A stretch of 7,538 nt of DNA from Candidatus Omnitrophota bacterium (GTDB lineage: Bacteria; Omnitrophota; Gorgyraeia; B26-G9): positions 1 through 7,538 of the forward strand of contig JAGYOO010000062.1 of the NCBI GenBank assembly GCA_018399295.1, written 5' to 3'. Each line of letters begins with the position of its first letter. Position 1 is the stretch's first letter. The position numbers and the translations under genes were made by a program. The notes beneath the pieces were generated by a model. The model did no database searches and was not told the DNA's origin. It saw nothing but the letters and a program-made list of their open reading frames with translations. Positions 1 to 7,007 of this stretch are shown one piece after another.

Positions 1-1030
1 AATGTCCGGAAAAAAATTCCTCATTTATCGTCACATTTTTAATGCCGACAATACTTTTATCCTCCTCCAGATACAGGATCCGGTCCACGAGCAGAAACGG
101 ATACCGGTGCGGCAGGATCTTACTTATATTCCGTATATCCATTGGCACCTCACGACTAAAATCCGTGGCCACCGGAGCGATTGCGGATTTAGTCTGCCGA
201 TCATGCGAATGCTTGATTTTCTGCAGGAGTTTTATGTTCAGAGGATGACCACTTTTAATTCCGATAACATGGCCTTTAATCGGACTTCCCAACAAATACA
301 AGTCACCGATAAGATCGGCAATCTTGTGCCGGACAAACTCATCATCAAAACGCAAAGTATTATTAACAATACCGTTCTTGCCCACAACCACGGTATTATC
401 ATAATTCGCCCCTTTTCCCAACCCCTGGCGGGTCAGCTCCTCGGTTTCCTGCTGAAGACAGAATGTGCGGCTGGGGGCGATTTCTTTTTCAAAAACCTCC
501 CGGCTGAATTCAAAGGAGGCATATTGAGACTGGAGCAGCGGATGGGGATAACTCATGGTGTAGGAAACACGAAAGTCGGCGGCGGGAAGAATCATCAGAG
601 AAGACTCTCCCTCCTCCATGAACAGCGGTTCTTTCGGCTGATAGTAATTTTTTACCGCCGGCTGCTCGATTATTCCGGAACCTTTTAATATTTCGTAAAA
701 CGGCAGAGCGCTTCCGTCAAGCCCAGGCAGCTCCTCTGAATCAAGTTCAATGTTGATATTATCAACTCCGAGACCGACCAAAGCTGCCATCACGTGTTCG
801 ATGGTATGGATCTCCGCGTTTCCGCATCCGATAGATGTCCGCCGGGGTCTCTCGATCAGATTAGAGATATGCGCGCGGATATGGGGAGAATCGGGAAGGT
901 CAACTCGAATAAACGTAACCCCTGAATTTATTTCCGCGGGAGTGAACCTTACGTTTACCTTCTTACCAGTATGTAACCCAACTCCGTTAAGAATTACCTG
1001 CTTTCCGATCGTCTTCTGATTTTCTGGCAT
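1..1030 (-). CDS. lpxC/fabZ: LpxC-FabZ bifunctional fusion (UDP-3-O-acyl-GlcNAc deacetylase / 3-hydroxyacyl-ACP dehydratase), 3' end outside window
   Basis: The first 343 codons are present; the gene runs off the left edge. Residues 1 to about 280 are LpxC, the zinc deacetylase that commits UDP-3-O-acyl-GlcNAc to lipid A. The family signatures are visible: GVGLHTG (16-22), TIEH (76-79), FVRHKIAD (232-239) and KSGHPLN (259-265). This gives zinc ligands H79, H235 and D239, with catalytic E78 and H262. After a short linker, residue 297 (codon at 140-142) begins a FabZ hotdog domain: [20 protein letters not shown], then EEFFSGH, whose final His (H343) is the FabZ active-site histidine and the last complete codon. 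The FabZ catalytic Glu lies outside. The reading frame is continuous across the junction, so this is a true fusion rather than two neighbouring genes. ATG 1030 is chosen because it places the LpxC N-terminus at family length; the gene starts inside lpxD with only a weak GGGAAAAAG-type site before it. It should work in the cytoplasm. Confidence 0.95.
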   Translation of the reverse strand, partial: MPENQKTIGKQVILNGVGLHTGKKVNVRFTPAEINSGVTFIRVDLPDSPHIRAHISNLIERPRRTSIGCGNAEIHTIEHVMAALVGLGVDNINIELDSEELPGLDGSALPFYEILKGSGIIEQPAVKNYYQPKEPLFMEEGESSLMILPAADFRVSYTMSYPHPLLQSQYASFEFSREVFEKEIAPSRTFCLQQETEELTRQGLGKGANYDNTVVVGKNGIVNNTLRFDDEFVRHKIADLIGDLYLLGSPIKGHVIGIKSGHPLNIKLLQKIKHSHDRQTKSAIAPVATDFSREVPMDIRNISKILPHRYPFLLVDRILYLEEDKSIVGIKNVTINEEFFSGH

Positions 1031-2066
1031 CTTTTTCCCGTAAAGCCGCCTCCAGTAACGCGACTTTTTCTTCTAACTGGTTAACTGATTTATAAAGGTC
1101 CGGTAACTTCTGGACACACGCGTTGATCCGTTTAGCCTTCTTGTGCGGTTTTGCCGGATATCCGGAAACACAGCTTCCCTCAGGCACCGATTTGGTGACC
1201 CCGGCCTGCGCCGCTACTACAGCACTATCTCCGATATTTATATGTCCGATAATTCCGCTCTGACCGGCCAGGATAACATTATTCCCGACAGTCGTACTTC
1301 CGGATATACCGGCCTGAGCGACGACAATCGTGTTTTCACCGATCACCACATTATGCGCTACCTGAACGAGGTTATCGATCTTAGTGCCCTTTTTGATCCA
1401 AGTCTTCTCAAAGCGGGCCCGGTCAATAGTCACATTGGAACCGATCTCCACATCGTCGTCAATAATAACCGTTCCGATCTGGGGAATCTTATGATGCACC
1501 CCCTTCACCGTGGCAAACCCAAAACCGTCACTTCCGATCACTGATCCGCAATGAACGATAACCCGGTTACCGATTGTCACTCTTTCCCTGATGCTGACAT
1601 GAGGATAAATCACCGTATCCCTGCCGATCACGGAATTATTTCCGACAAACACTCCGGCACTCAAAACCGAATTATCTCCGACCGTGACATTTTCTTCGAT
1701 AACCACGTAAGGATGGACCGAGACGTTTTTTCCCAGCTTTACGTTTTTTCCGATAACTGCCGTTGGATGTACTCCCTGATAGAGTCTGATCTCATTCGGA
1801 GCGATCAACGACAGGAGTCTGGCAAACGCCAGCGAAGGATTTTCAATCAGGATAAGCGGCTTACTCAGGTTTTCCACTTCAGGCGAAGTGATAATAGCCG
1901 AGGCATTAGTGCTTTCGATAAGTGAAATATACTTAGGATTGGCAACAAAAGTAATGTCACCCTTACTTGCTTCCTTTATGCCGCAAACTCCGGTAATAAC
2001 GGTGGTCTCGTCACCCACGATCCGTCCGTTGATCATCTGCGCTATTTCCTTAAGAGTTTTCCTCAT
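987..2066 (-). CDS. lpxD: UDP-3-O-(3-hydroxyacyl)glucosamine N-acyltransferase LpxD
   Basis: A complete protein of 359 aa, slightly longer than the roughly 340 aa usual for the family. It adds the second 3-hydroxyacyl chain (from acyl-ACP) to UDP-3-O-acyl-glucosamine, the step after LpxC. Residues 1-97 match the LpxD N-terminal uridine-binding domain ([10 protein letters not shown] at 37-46). Residues 98 to about 295 are left-handed beta-helix hexapeptide repeats ([LIV]GxxxxI pattern), including IGSDGFGFA (177-185) and [16 protein letters not shown] (231-246), in which H238 corresponds to the catalytic histidine. The C-terminus from about 318 is helical and charged, with a heptad-like stretch ([15 protein letters not shown]), consistent with the helical tail of LpxD trimers. 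The last 14 codons and stop overlap lpxC by 44 nt in another frame. The start lies 11 nt after the skp stop, with a weak AAGG site overlapping that stop. It belongs to the skp-lpxD-lpxC unit. Confidence 0.96.
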   Translation of the reverse strand: MRKTLKEIAQMINGRIVGDETTVITGVCGIKEASKGDITFVANPKYISLIESTNASAIITSPEVENLSKPLILIENPSLAFARLLSLIAPNEIRLYQGVHPTAVIGKNVKLGKNVSVHPYVVIEENVTVGDNSVLSAGVFVGNNSVIGRDTVIYPHVSIRERVTIGNRVIVHCGSVIGSDGFGFATVKGVHHKIPQIGTVIIDDDVEIGSNVTIDRARFEKTWIKKGTKIDNLVQVAHNVVIGENTIVVAQAGISGSTTVGNNVILAGQSGIIGHINIGDSAVVAAQAGVTKSVPEGSCVSGYPAKPHKKAKRINACVQKLPDLYKSVNQLEEKVALLEAALREKDARKSEDDRKAGNS

Positions 2067-2077
2067 TAATTCTTGCC

Positions 2078-2569
2078 TTACTTTTTATAGCGCTGGTTGA
2101 GCATCTCCACTACTTGAGCGGTAAGATTATCTTCTTCCGGTCCGACAATGATCGAGCGCTGATCAAGAATATAAGAATATTCGTTTTTCTTCCTCAGCTC
2201 ACCTGTAACGGTCTCAATGTCCTGCAGCACCTCCCGCAGTATTCTTTCCTCTTCCGCCCGGATCTCCATTGTCTTTGCGCGCACTTCTTCCTGCTTAGTG
2301 CTGACCTTTTCCCTCTGTTCCTGCCGGCCCTTTTCACTCAACTGATCAACATTTTGCTGCTGCATCTGGCGCAACTCTTCCAACTGCAGCCGGACCTGTT
2401 CTTTCTTCTTTTCCAGACGTTCATTGGCATCGGCAATCTTGTTATACTGCTCAAAAACTCCGGCCAGATTAACATATCCTATCTTAAGGTCTGCGGCAAC
2501 CCCCGCCCCCTGCGCCGTCAACACAAGGCAGACAGCCGTAAGCACGGAAAACATCCATAACCTTTTCAT
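2078..2569 (-). CDS. skp: Periplasmic chaperone of the Skp/OmpH family
   Basis: A 163-aa protein. Residues 1-26 form a signal peptide (MKRLW, hydrophobic core to about residue 20, likely cleavage VAA|DLK). The mature N-terminus KIGYVNLAGVFEQYNK (29-44) is the characteristic start of Skp/OmpH. It is followed by a long, highly charged alpha-helical, coiled-coil-like region rich in Glu, Lys, Gln and Arg (about 45-128) and a return strand YSYILDQRSIIVG (131-143) with a final helix. Known members form trimeric jellyfish-shaped chaperones that hold unfolded outer-membrane proteins for BamA, and its position directly after bamA fits that role. I start the gene at ATG 2569, not at the in-frame ATG 2617, because 2569 is preceded by TAAGGAGG at 5-nt spacing and begins a clean signal peptide; the upstream extension would put charged residues before it and would run through the predicted promoter. 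Sequence identity in this family is low, so the call rests on architecture and context. Confidence 0.93.
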   Translation of the reverse strand: MKRLWMFSVLTAVCLVLTAQGAGVAADLKIGYVNLAGVFEQYNKIADANERLEKKKEQVRLQLEELRQMQQQNVDQLSEKGRQEQREKVSTKQEEVRAKTMEIRAEEERILREVLQDIETVTGELRKKNEYSYILDQRSIIVGPEEDNLTAQVVEMLNQRYKK

Positions 2570-2574
2570 TTTAT

Positions 2575-2582
2575 CCTCCTTA
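2575..2582 (-). promoter_or_regulatory. Strong Shine-Dalgarno of skp
   Basis: Read on the minus strand this is TAAGGAGG, an eight-base match to the anti-Shine-Dalgarno of 16S rRNA, with a 5-nt spacer before ATG 2569. It is the best ribosome-binding site in the window and decides the skp start against the longer frame beginning at 2617. Confidence 0.88.
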
Positions 2583-2605
2583 TATCTTGAAATTTTATTC
2601 TTTTC

Positions 2606-2633
2606 ATTGTAACACATTATCAGTTATTGTCAA
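2606..2633 (-). promoter_or_regulatory. Predicted sigma70-type promoter for skp-lpxD-lpxC/fabZ
   Basis: On the minus strand the -35 box is TTGACA (2628-2633, perfect consensus). A 16-nt spacer is followed by the -10 box TACAAT (2606-2611, five of six), which is preceded by TG plus one base, giving an extended -10 TGTTACAAT. Transcription would start near 2599, leaving a leader of about 30 nt before ATG 2569 that contains the Shine-Dalgarno. The site lies in the only gap of real size in the window, directly after the bamA stop. It has no resemblance to the envelope-stress sigmaE consensus (GGAACTT / TCTGA). This is predicted from sequence alone. Confidence 0.72.
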
Positions 2634-2636
2634 TAA
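2624..2636. repeat. 13-bp perfect palindrome overlapping the -35 box
   Basis: TTATTG-T-CAATAA is a perfect inverted repeat of 6-bp arms around one central base. It covers all of the predicted -35 box (2628-2633). Its size and position would suit an operator for a dimeric repressor, but it is AT-rich, isolated, and could arise by chance around TTGACA. No regulator can be named from the sequence. Confidence 0.4.
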
Positions 2637-2643
2637 AACCAGA

Positions 2644-4908
2644 CTAGAATTCATGGCTCATGGTAAAGTGAAACCGAGACGGAGATTCCCCTGTTTCCGG
2701 ATCAAGCGCATACCCGTAATCCAGGCGGATCGGCCCCAGAGGAGTCTTAACTCTGATCCCTGTGCCCACCCCCCGTTTCAGATCCGGATTATTCCAGTCA
2801 AAGTCACTCGGACCGGGCCAGACATTGCCGGTATCATAGAACAGGGCCCATTTCAGATTATCAGCAATCGCGTAAGTATATTCCAGATTGAAGATCCCGA
2901 GAAGACGGCCGCCGATCGGATCATTATTCCCGCCTTTCGGACCGACCCGGCGTTCCTCATAACCGCGAATCGTGTTCGCCCCTCCGGCATAAAAGCGCTC
3001 ATATACCGGTACGATCGAGGACTCATCATAGGAATCTACAAACCCCAGCCGCAGACTCAGCTCCAGAACAGACTTTTCCGTCAATGAAAAGAAACGATCA
3101 TTGCGGGTATAGAACTTGCCGAAATCCTTATCCCCGCCGAACGCCCCTCCGGCCAGTTCATAAGAAAACAGATTATACCATCCGGTGGAAGGGTTATAAA
3201 TACTATCCCGGGTATCATGGGTTATCTCCGCGGTAACACTGCTTATATTATTTTTACCCTGTTCGATTCTGATCTCCGGACTGGCCGTTGGTTGAATATC
3301 ACTTATCTCGATATCTTCATAACGATAGATCATTTTCCCATACCAGTACTCCCCGATCGCGCGTCCGGCAAAAATGTTACCGCCGTCCCGTCGCTCATCG
3401 TACTCATCCCAGTACCGGGTCCGGCTGTAGACATTGAACCCGGTGGTAATCGGATAGCCCAGGAACCAGGGCTCGACAAAGCTGACTTCATAGTCCTTCC
3501 GCTCCGACCCGAATTCGGTCCTGATCCTCAGTTTCTGTCCAGCACCGGTAAAATTGGGGGGATTGAACAGATCGAAATTACGCTGAGTTAAATCTACAAA
3601 TCCGATAAATTTATCCAGAGAACTGTATCCGGCGCCAAAGCTGAATTCCCCGGTCTTAGACTCTTTCACATACACATTCAAATCATACTTGTCAGGCAAA
3701 GTACTCGGTTTCTCTGAGGTATCAAATGTCACCTCTTCGAAATAGCCCAGGTTATGCAGCCGCTGACGGCTGCGGCGAAGCTTTTCACCGTTGAACCGGT
3801 CTCCCGGAACCAATCGAAGTTCACGTCTGATCACCACGTCTTTTGTCCGGGTATTCCCTTCGATATTAATGTCGTCAACATAAGCGACATCGCCCTCAAT
3901 AATCGAATAAGACAGGTCCACCTTTCCGGTATCAGTATTTAGAACGGTATCAGCCTTAATAGAAGACGAGATGTATCCCTGGTCAAAATAATAACTCTGG
4001 ATCGCGCTGACATCCTGCCGAAGCTTTAACTCACTGTAGATATCTCCAGCATCAAGCTTAAGGGTATCATGCAAAACCTCGTTCGAAACAACACTGTTTC
4101 CCTCGATCAGAACGTTACCGACCTGATATCGTTTGCCTTCATCAACCAGGAAATTGATAACAATCCGATTTTTATTCTCCTGATAGTCTACGCCAGCCGA
4201 AACCTGCGCGTCGATATATCCCTCAGACCGGTAAAATCCGACCAGTCGGTCCACATCCTCTTCCAGAACATCTTCCTGCAGAAATCCGGAATTAAACCAG
4301 CCTTTCCGTCGGGTCTTTATTAATTTTTGCAGACGTTCTTCCGCGAAAGCTTTATTGCCATTAAAATTGATCTCCCGGATCCTTAACTGCTGTCCCTCAT
4401 CTACTGTTACCGTAACAAGTACCTGGTTCTCCCTCTCCTTGACCGCATAAGTAACGTTCGCGGCGGCAAACCCCTTTTCTTCATAAAATTCCTTAATCTC
4501 CACAATATCCTGTTTTAGCCGGAACTCATCGAAAATATCTCCCTGTTTCAAATCCAGAAACGAGTTCAGCTTGGGGATACCGATCCGTTTATTGCCCGTA
4601 AATATCACTTCCTCCAGCACCGGTTTTTCCTGAACGCGAAAGACTACGGTCACTTCCTCCTCCCCCAGAACTTCGGCACTGACATCATTAAACAGACCGG
4701 TAGCATAAAGTCTTTTAATATCATCGCTTAAGTTTGCCGGCAAAAACTTTTTTCCCGGGCTGGTCTTTAGCTTGGAAAGAATCGACTGATCGCTGACAAC
4801 CTGATTGTTTTCAACCTTCACCTCACTTATCGTGCGTTCGACATTCTGAGCAAAAGCAGACGCGGTAAACATCATGATAAACAAAGCGTAAAAAAGTTTT
4901 TTTCTCAT
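2644..4908 (-). CDS. bamA: Outer membrane protein assembly factor BamA (Omp85 family)
   Basis: A complete 754-aa protein. Residues 1-20 are a signal peptide (MRKKL, hydrophobic core, cleavage ASAFA|QN). Five POTRA domains follow at about 24-95, 96-172, 175-256, 260-338 and 341-416, each with the GN-type turn or terminal V-D/E-G motif (FTGNKRIG, FNGNKAFA, IEGNSVVS, IEGNTRTK; VDEG, VDEG, IIEG). From about 420 to the end is the 16-stranded barrel, with NPPNFTGAGQ (449-458), the L6 motif IRGY (647-650) of the lid-lock type, DTGNVW (692-697) and a C-terminal beta-signal ending in Phe (FHFTMSHEF). It inserts beta-barrel proteins into the outer membrane. Length and five POTRAs are typical of BamA rather than TamA or TpsB. 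One base separates the dnaB stop from this ATG, and an AGGA site at 8-nt spacing lies within dnaB, so it is probably expressed with dnaB. skp follows after 74 nt. Confidence 0.97.
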   Translation of the reverse strand: MRKKLFYALFIMMFTASAFAQNVERTISEVKVENNQVVSDQSILSKLKTSPGKKFLPANLSDDIKRLYATGLFNDVSAEVLGEEEVTVVFRVQEKPVLEEVIFTGNKRIGIPKLNSFLDLKQGDIFDEFRLKQDIVEIKEFYEEKGFAAANVTYAVKERENQVLVTVTVDEGQQLRIREINFNGNKAFAEERLQKLIKTRRKGWFNSGFLQEDVLEEDVDRLVGFYRSEGYIDAQVSAGVDYQENKNRIVINFLVDEGKRYQVGNVLIEGNSVVSNEVLHDTLKLDAGDIYSELKLRQDVSAIQSYYFDQGYISSSIKADTVLNTDTGKVDLSYSIIEGDVAYVDDINIEGNTRTKDVVIRRELRLVPGDRFNGEKLRRSRQRLHNLGYFEEVTFDTSEKPSTLPDKYDLNVYVKESKTGEFSFGAGYSSLDKFIGFVDLTQRNFDLFNPPNFTGAGQKLRIRTEFGSERKDYEVSFVEPWFLGYPITTGFNVYSRTRYWDEYDERRDGGNIFAGRAIGEYWYGKMIYRYEDIEISDIQPTASPEIRIEQGKNNISSVTAEITHDTRDSIYNPSTGWYNLFSYELAGGAFGGDKDFGKFYTRNDRFFSLTEKSVLELSLRLGFVDSYDESSIVPVYERFYAGGANTIRGYEERRVGPKGGNNDPIGGRLLGIFNLEYTYAIADNLKWALFYDTGNVWPGPSDFDWNNPDLKRGVGTGIRVKTPLGPIRLDYGYALDPETGESPSRFHFTMSHEF

Positions 4909-4909
4909 C

Positions 4910-6277
4910 TTATTGTTCCTGCCTTTGGGTATATCCTTCGAAACGGCTGAATTCCTTTAAGAAAGTAAGTTTCTTGGTCCCGACCGGACCGTTTCTCTGT
5001 TTCGCGATGATGACCTCCGCTAATCCCTCATTTTCCGGATTCGGATCATAATACTCTTCCCGGAACAGAAGCATTACCACGTCCGCGTCCTGTTCAATCG
5101 CTCCGGAGTCTCTCAAATCAGAAAGACGGGGACGGAAACCTTCCCGCGATTCCGTGGCCCGGGACAGCTGGCTGACGGCGATCAGCGGAACATTAAGTTC
5201 CCGCGCCAGTGCTTTCAAAGACCGGGAAATGTCCGAGATCTCCTGCTGCCGGCTGTCTTTCCGATTCCCGGCCGCCTGCATCAGCTGCAGATAATCCACA
5301 ATAACAAACCCGATATTGTGCTGCGACTTCAGCCGCCGCGCCTTGGCCCGCAATTCAAGAACATTAAGACCAGGGGTATCATCGATAAAAATCGGAGCTT
5401 GGGATATCTTCCCGGCCGCTGTCACCAGGCAGTCCCAGTGTTTTTGGGAGAGGAATCCGGTGCGAACGCTTTGCATGTTAACCCTGGCATGCGAGCAAAG
5501 AACCCTCTGAACCAGTGACTCTTTGGACATCTCCAGGCTGAAAACCGCGGTAGGAACTTTCTCAATAACCGAGGCATGTTCCGCAAAATTCAACATCAGC
5601 GCGCTTTTCCCCATCGAAGGCCGGCCGGCGAGGACAATAAGGTCAGAAGGCTGCAGTCCGGCGGTCATTGTGTCCAGGTCCGAAAAACCGGTGGAGATAC
5701 CCGTGACAGTCGTTTTTTTCTGATAAAGTTTCTCAATATTTTCAATGCTTGTCTTTACAAGATCTTTGACAGGAACAACCCCTCCTTTGATACGGGAGTT
5801 AGTTATTTCGAAGATAAGCTGCTCGGCCTTGTCCAGCAGAGTATCTACTTCCTGATCCGGCTCATAACCCTGGGTAACAATACCGGTCGCCGTGGTTATC
5901 AGGCTTCGCAGCATGGCCTTTTCCTTGACGATCTTGGCATAATGCTGAATATTGGCGGCGGTCGGGACGATATTCGTAAGTTCGGCAAGATATCCCGCGC
6001 CTCCCACGCTTTCCAGATATTCTTCTTTCCGAAGCTGGTCGGTAAGAGTTATCAGGTCAACGGGTTTATTTTCATTGAATAAAGACAGGATCGCGGCGAA
6101 TATCCGACGATGATTGTCCTGATAAAAACTGGACTCATCGAGAGATTCCAGGACGTCGGCAATCGCGTCTTCCTCCAGCAGCATTGATCCGAGTACAGCC
6201 ATCTCGGCCTCGATATGTTGCGGGGGCAGACGCTGGGTCAGCCCTTTTCCCTTCCGGCTTACTTTTTCACCACCCAT
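4910..6277 (-). CDS. dnaB: Replicative DNA helicase DnaB
   Basis: A complete 455-aa protein, normal length for the hexameric 5'-3' replicative helicase. The N-terminal DnaB domain (about 16-118) begins LPPQHIEAEMAVLGSML; a linker helix region (about 140-180) joins it to the RecA-like motor (about 190-452). Visible motor motifs are Walker A GRPSMGKS (218-225), the catalytic-Glu motif FSLEMSKE (246-253, E249), Walker B VIVDYLQL (325-332, D328), the sensor-type VSQLSR (368-373), LRDSGAIEQDADVVML (388-403) and the arginine-finger segment KQRNGPVGT (426-434). There is no intein, although DnaB is a frequent intein host at the P-loop. The ATG at 6277 overlaps the end of rplI by 19 nt; no other good start lies nearby, and only a weak AGG-type site precedes it, suggesting coupled translation. 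The rplI-dnaB order is the common bacterial arrangement. Confidence 0.98.
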   Translation of the reverse strand: MGGEKVSRKGKGLTQRLPPQHIEAEMAVLGSMLLEEDAIADVLESLDESSFYQDNHRRIFAAILSLFNENKPVDLITLTDQLRKEEYLESVGGAGYLAELTNIVPTAANIQHYAKIVKEKAMLRSLITTATGIVTQGYEPDQEVDTLLDKAEQLIFEITNSRIKGGVVPVKDLVKTSIENIEKLYQKKTTVTGISTGFSDLDTMTAGLQPSDLIVLAGRPSMGKSALMLNFAEHASVIEKVPTAVFSLEMSKESLVQRVLCSHARVNMQSVRTGFLSQKHWDCLVTAAGKISQAPIFIDDTPGLNVLELRAKARRLKSQHNIGFVIVDYLQLMQAAGNRKDSRQQEISDISRSLKALARELNVPLIAVSQLSRATESREGFRPRLSDLRDSGAIEQDADVVMLLFREEYYDPNPENEGLAEVIIAKQRNGPVGTKKLTFLKEFSRFEGYTQRQEQ

Positions 6278-6699
6278 ACCTTGACCTGTTGTTTGATCTC
6301 GGAGTGAAGCTTAACCGGGATCTGGTAAACCCCCAGACTCTTAATCGGTTCTTCCAGAAGCACATCCTTCTTATCAACCTTGATTCCTTCCTGTTCAAGA
6401 GCCTGTGCGATATCGGCATTAGTGACAGCCCCGTAAAGCTGTTCCTCATTGGCCTTAACGACTATTGTACAGGATACATCCTTCAGTTTTTCCGCCAATT
6501 CTTCAGCCTGCTGTCTATCCTTATCCCGCTTTTTTATCTTTTCCTGCTTCAGCGATTCGAAAAGACGCAGATTAACCGGAGTTGCCGGTAAAGCCATGCC
6601 CCGGGGAATAAGAAAATTCCTTGCATATCCGTCAGTAACATTAATAACGTCACCGGCCTGGCCTAATTTATTCACTTCTTGTTTAAGTATAACCTTCAT
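6259..6699 (-). CDS. rplI: 50S ribosomal protein L9
   Basis: A 146-aa protein of usual L9 length (E. coli 149). The N-terminal rRNA-binding domain starts MKVILKQEVNKLGQAGD and contains the family signature GYARNFLIPRGMA (24-36). A long charged connecting helix (about 41-74) leads to the C-terminal domain (about 76-146), with the expected NEEQLYGAVTNADIAQAL stretch (84-101). I use ATG 6699, not the in-frame ATG at 6726: 6699 has AAGGAG at 5-nt spacing and begins exactly at the conserved N-terminus, while 6726 would overlap the rpsR stop and add nine unconserved residues. It lies 23 nt after rpsR and overlaps dnaB by 19 nt. All parts of the family fold are present. Confidence 0.98.
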   Translation of the reverse strand: MKVILKQEVNKLGQAGDVINVTDGYARNFLIPRGMALPATPVNLRLFESLKQEKIKKRDKDRQQAEELAEKLKDVSCTIVVKANEEQLYGAVTNADIAQALEQEGIKVDKKDVLLEEPIKSLGVYQIPVKLHSEIKQQVKVWVVKK

Positions 6700-6704
6700 C
6701 GCGT

Positions 6705-6710
6705 CTCCTT
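6705..6710 (-). promoter_or_regulatory. Shine-Dalgarno of rplI
   Basis: AAGGAG on the minus strand, 5 nt before ATG 6699, in the short rpsR-rplI gap. It decides the rplI start against the upstream in-frame ATG 6726. Confidence 0.85.
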
Positions 6711-6722
6711 GGGTTAAAGATT

Positions 6723-6983
6723 TCACTCCGCGCTATAAGGTAGCAGGGCCAGAAAACGGGCCCGCTTTATGGCCTGGGAAAGCTTCCGTTGATGTTTAGC
6801 GCAGCATCCACTGGCCCGGGAAGGAACAATCTTTCCCCGTTCAGTCACGAAACGCGATATCTTGTTTACATCCTTGTAATCAATCACCTCAATCTTATCG
6901 ACACAGAACCGACATACCCGTTTGCGGATAAAAGCTACTTTTTTCTTTTTTTTCTTACGTCTTAACGCAATGTTTTCATTCAT
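6723..6983 (-). CDS. rpsR: 30S ribosomal protein S18
   Basis: An 86-aa protein that binds S6 on the platform of the 30S subunit. The S18 core is clear: CRFC, then [19 protein letters not shown], then [24 protein letters not shown]. Counting from ATG 6983, C24, C27, C61 and H64 form the Cys-x2-Cys ... Cys-x2-His set seen in zinc-type (C+) S18 proteins, so it probably binds zinc. A basic tail RRKKKKKK precedes the core and is encoded by an A-rich tract. Two adjacent ATGs (6986 and 6983) are possible: AAGGAG at 6991-6996 lies 4 nt before the first and 7 nt before the second, so I prefer 6983; the difference is one Met. The gene lies between ssb and rplI, its usual place. Confidence 0.97.
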   Translation of the reverse strand: MNENIALRRKKKKKKVAFIRKRVCRFCVDKIEVIDYKDVNKISRFVTERGKIVPSRASGCCAKHQRKLSQAIKRARFLALLPYSAE

Positions 6984-6990
6984 CATTTTT

Positions 6991-6996
6991 CTCCTT
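6991..6996 (-). promoter_or_regulatory. Shine-Dalgarno of rpsR
   Basis: AAGGAG on the minus strand in the 21-24 nt gap after ssb. Its spacing is 7 nt to ATG 6983 and 4 nt to ATG 6986, which favours the second Met as the start. Confidence 0.8.
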
Positions 6997-7007
6997 TGGT
7001 TGCCACT

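Noticed and set aside
2..688. Long plus-strand open frame of 228 codons
   Set aside because: It lies wholly antisense to lpxC/fabZ, whose minus-strand frame shows every catalytic motif. The plus-strand peptide has no recognisable domain and no good ribosome-binding site.
1143..1925. Two adjacent plus-strand open frames over lpxD, with an apparently repetitive Asp/Asn/Ser-rich peptide
   Set aside because: The repetitive look is the antisense image of the LpxD hexapeptide repeats, not an independent repeat protein.
2491..2569. Skp as a lipoprotein because of Cys14 in its leader
   Set aside because: The residues before the Cys (LTAV) do not form a lipobox (the -1 residue is Val, not Gly/Ala/Ser), and a normal signal peptidase I site VAA|D follows.
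2570..2617. Longer skp start at ATG 2617
   Set aside because: It would place 16 polar/charged residues before the signal peptide and its start would lie within the predicted promoter (overlapping the spacer), while ATG 2569 has a near-perfect Shine-Dalgarno.
2570..2643. Factor-independent terminator after bamA
   Set aside because: The gap has no GC-rich hairpin followed by a T-run in the minus-strand direction; the only symmetry is the AT-rich 13-bp palindrome at the promoter.
5766..5794. TTGACA on the plus strand inside dnaB as an antisense promoter
   Set aside because: At 17-nt spacing the -10 position reads GATACG, a poor match, and it lies in conserved coding sequence with no plus-strand gene after it.
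4910..6277. Possible intein or split in dnaB
   Set aside because: DnaB is a frequent intein host, but Walker A through the arginine-finger segment are continuous and the protein has normal length.
6700..6726. Longer rplI start at ATG 6726
   Set aside because: It overlaps the rpsR stop, adds residues absent from the L9 family, and ignores the AAGGAG placed 5 nt before ATG 6699.
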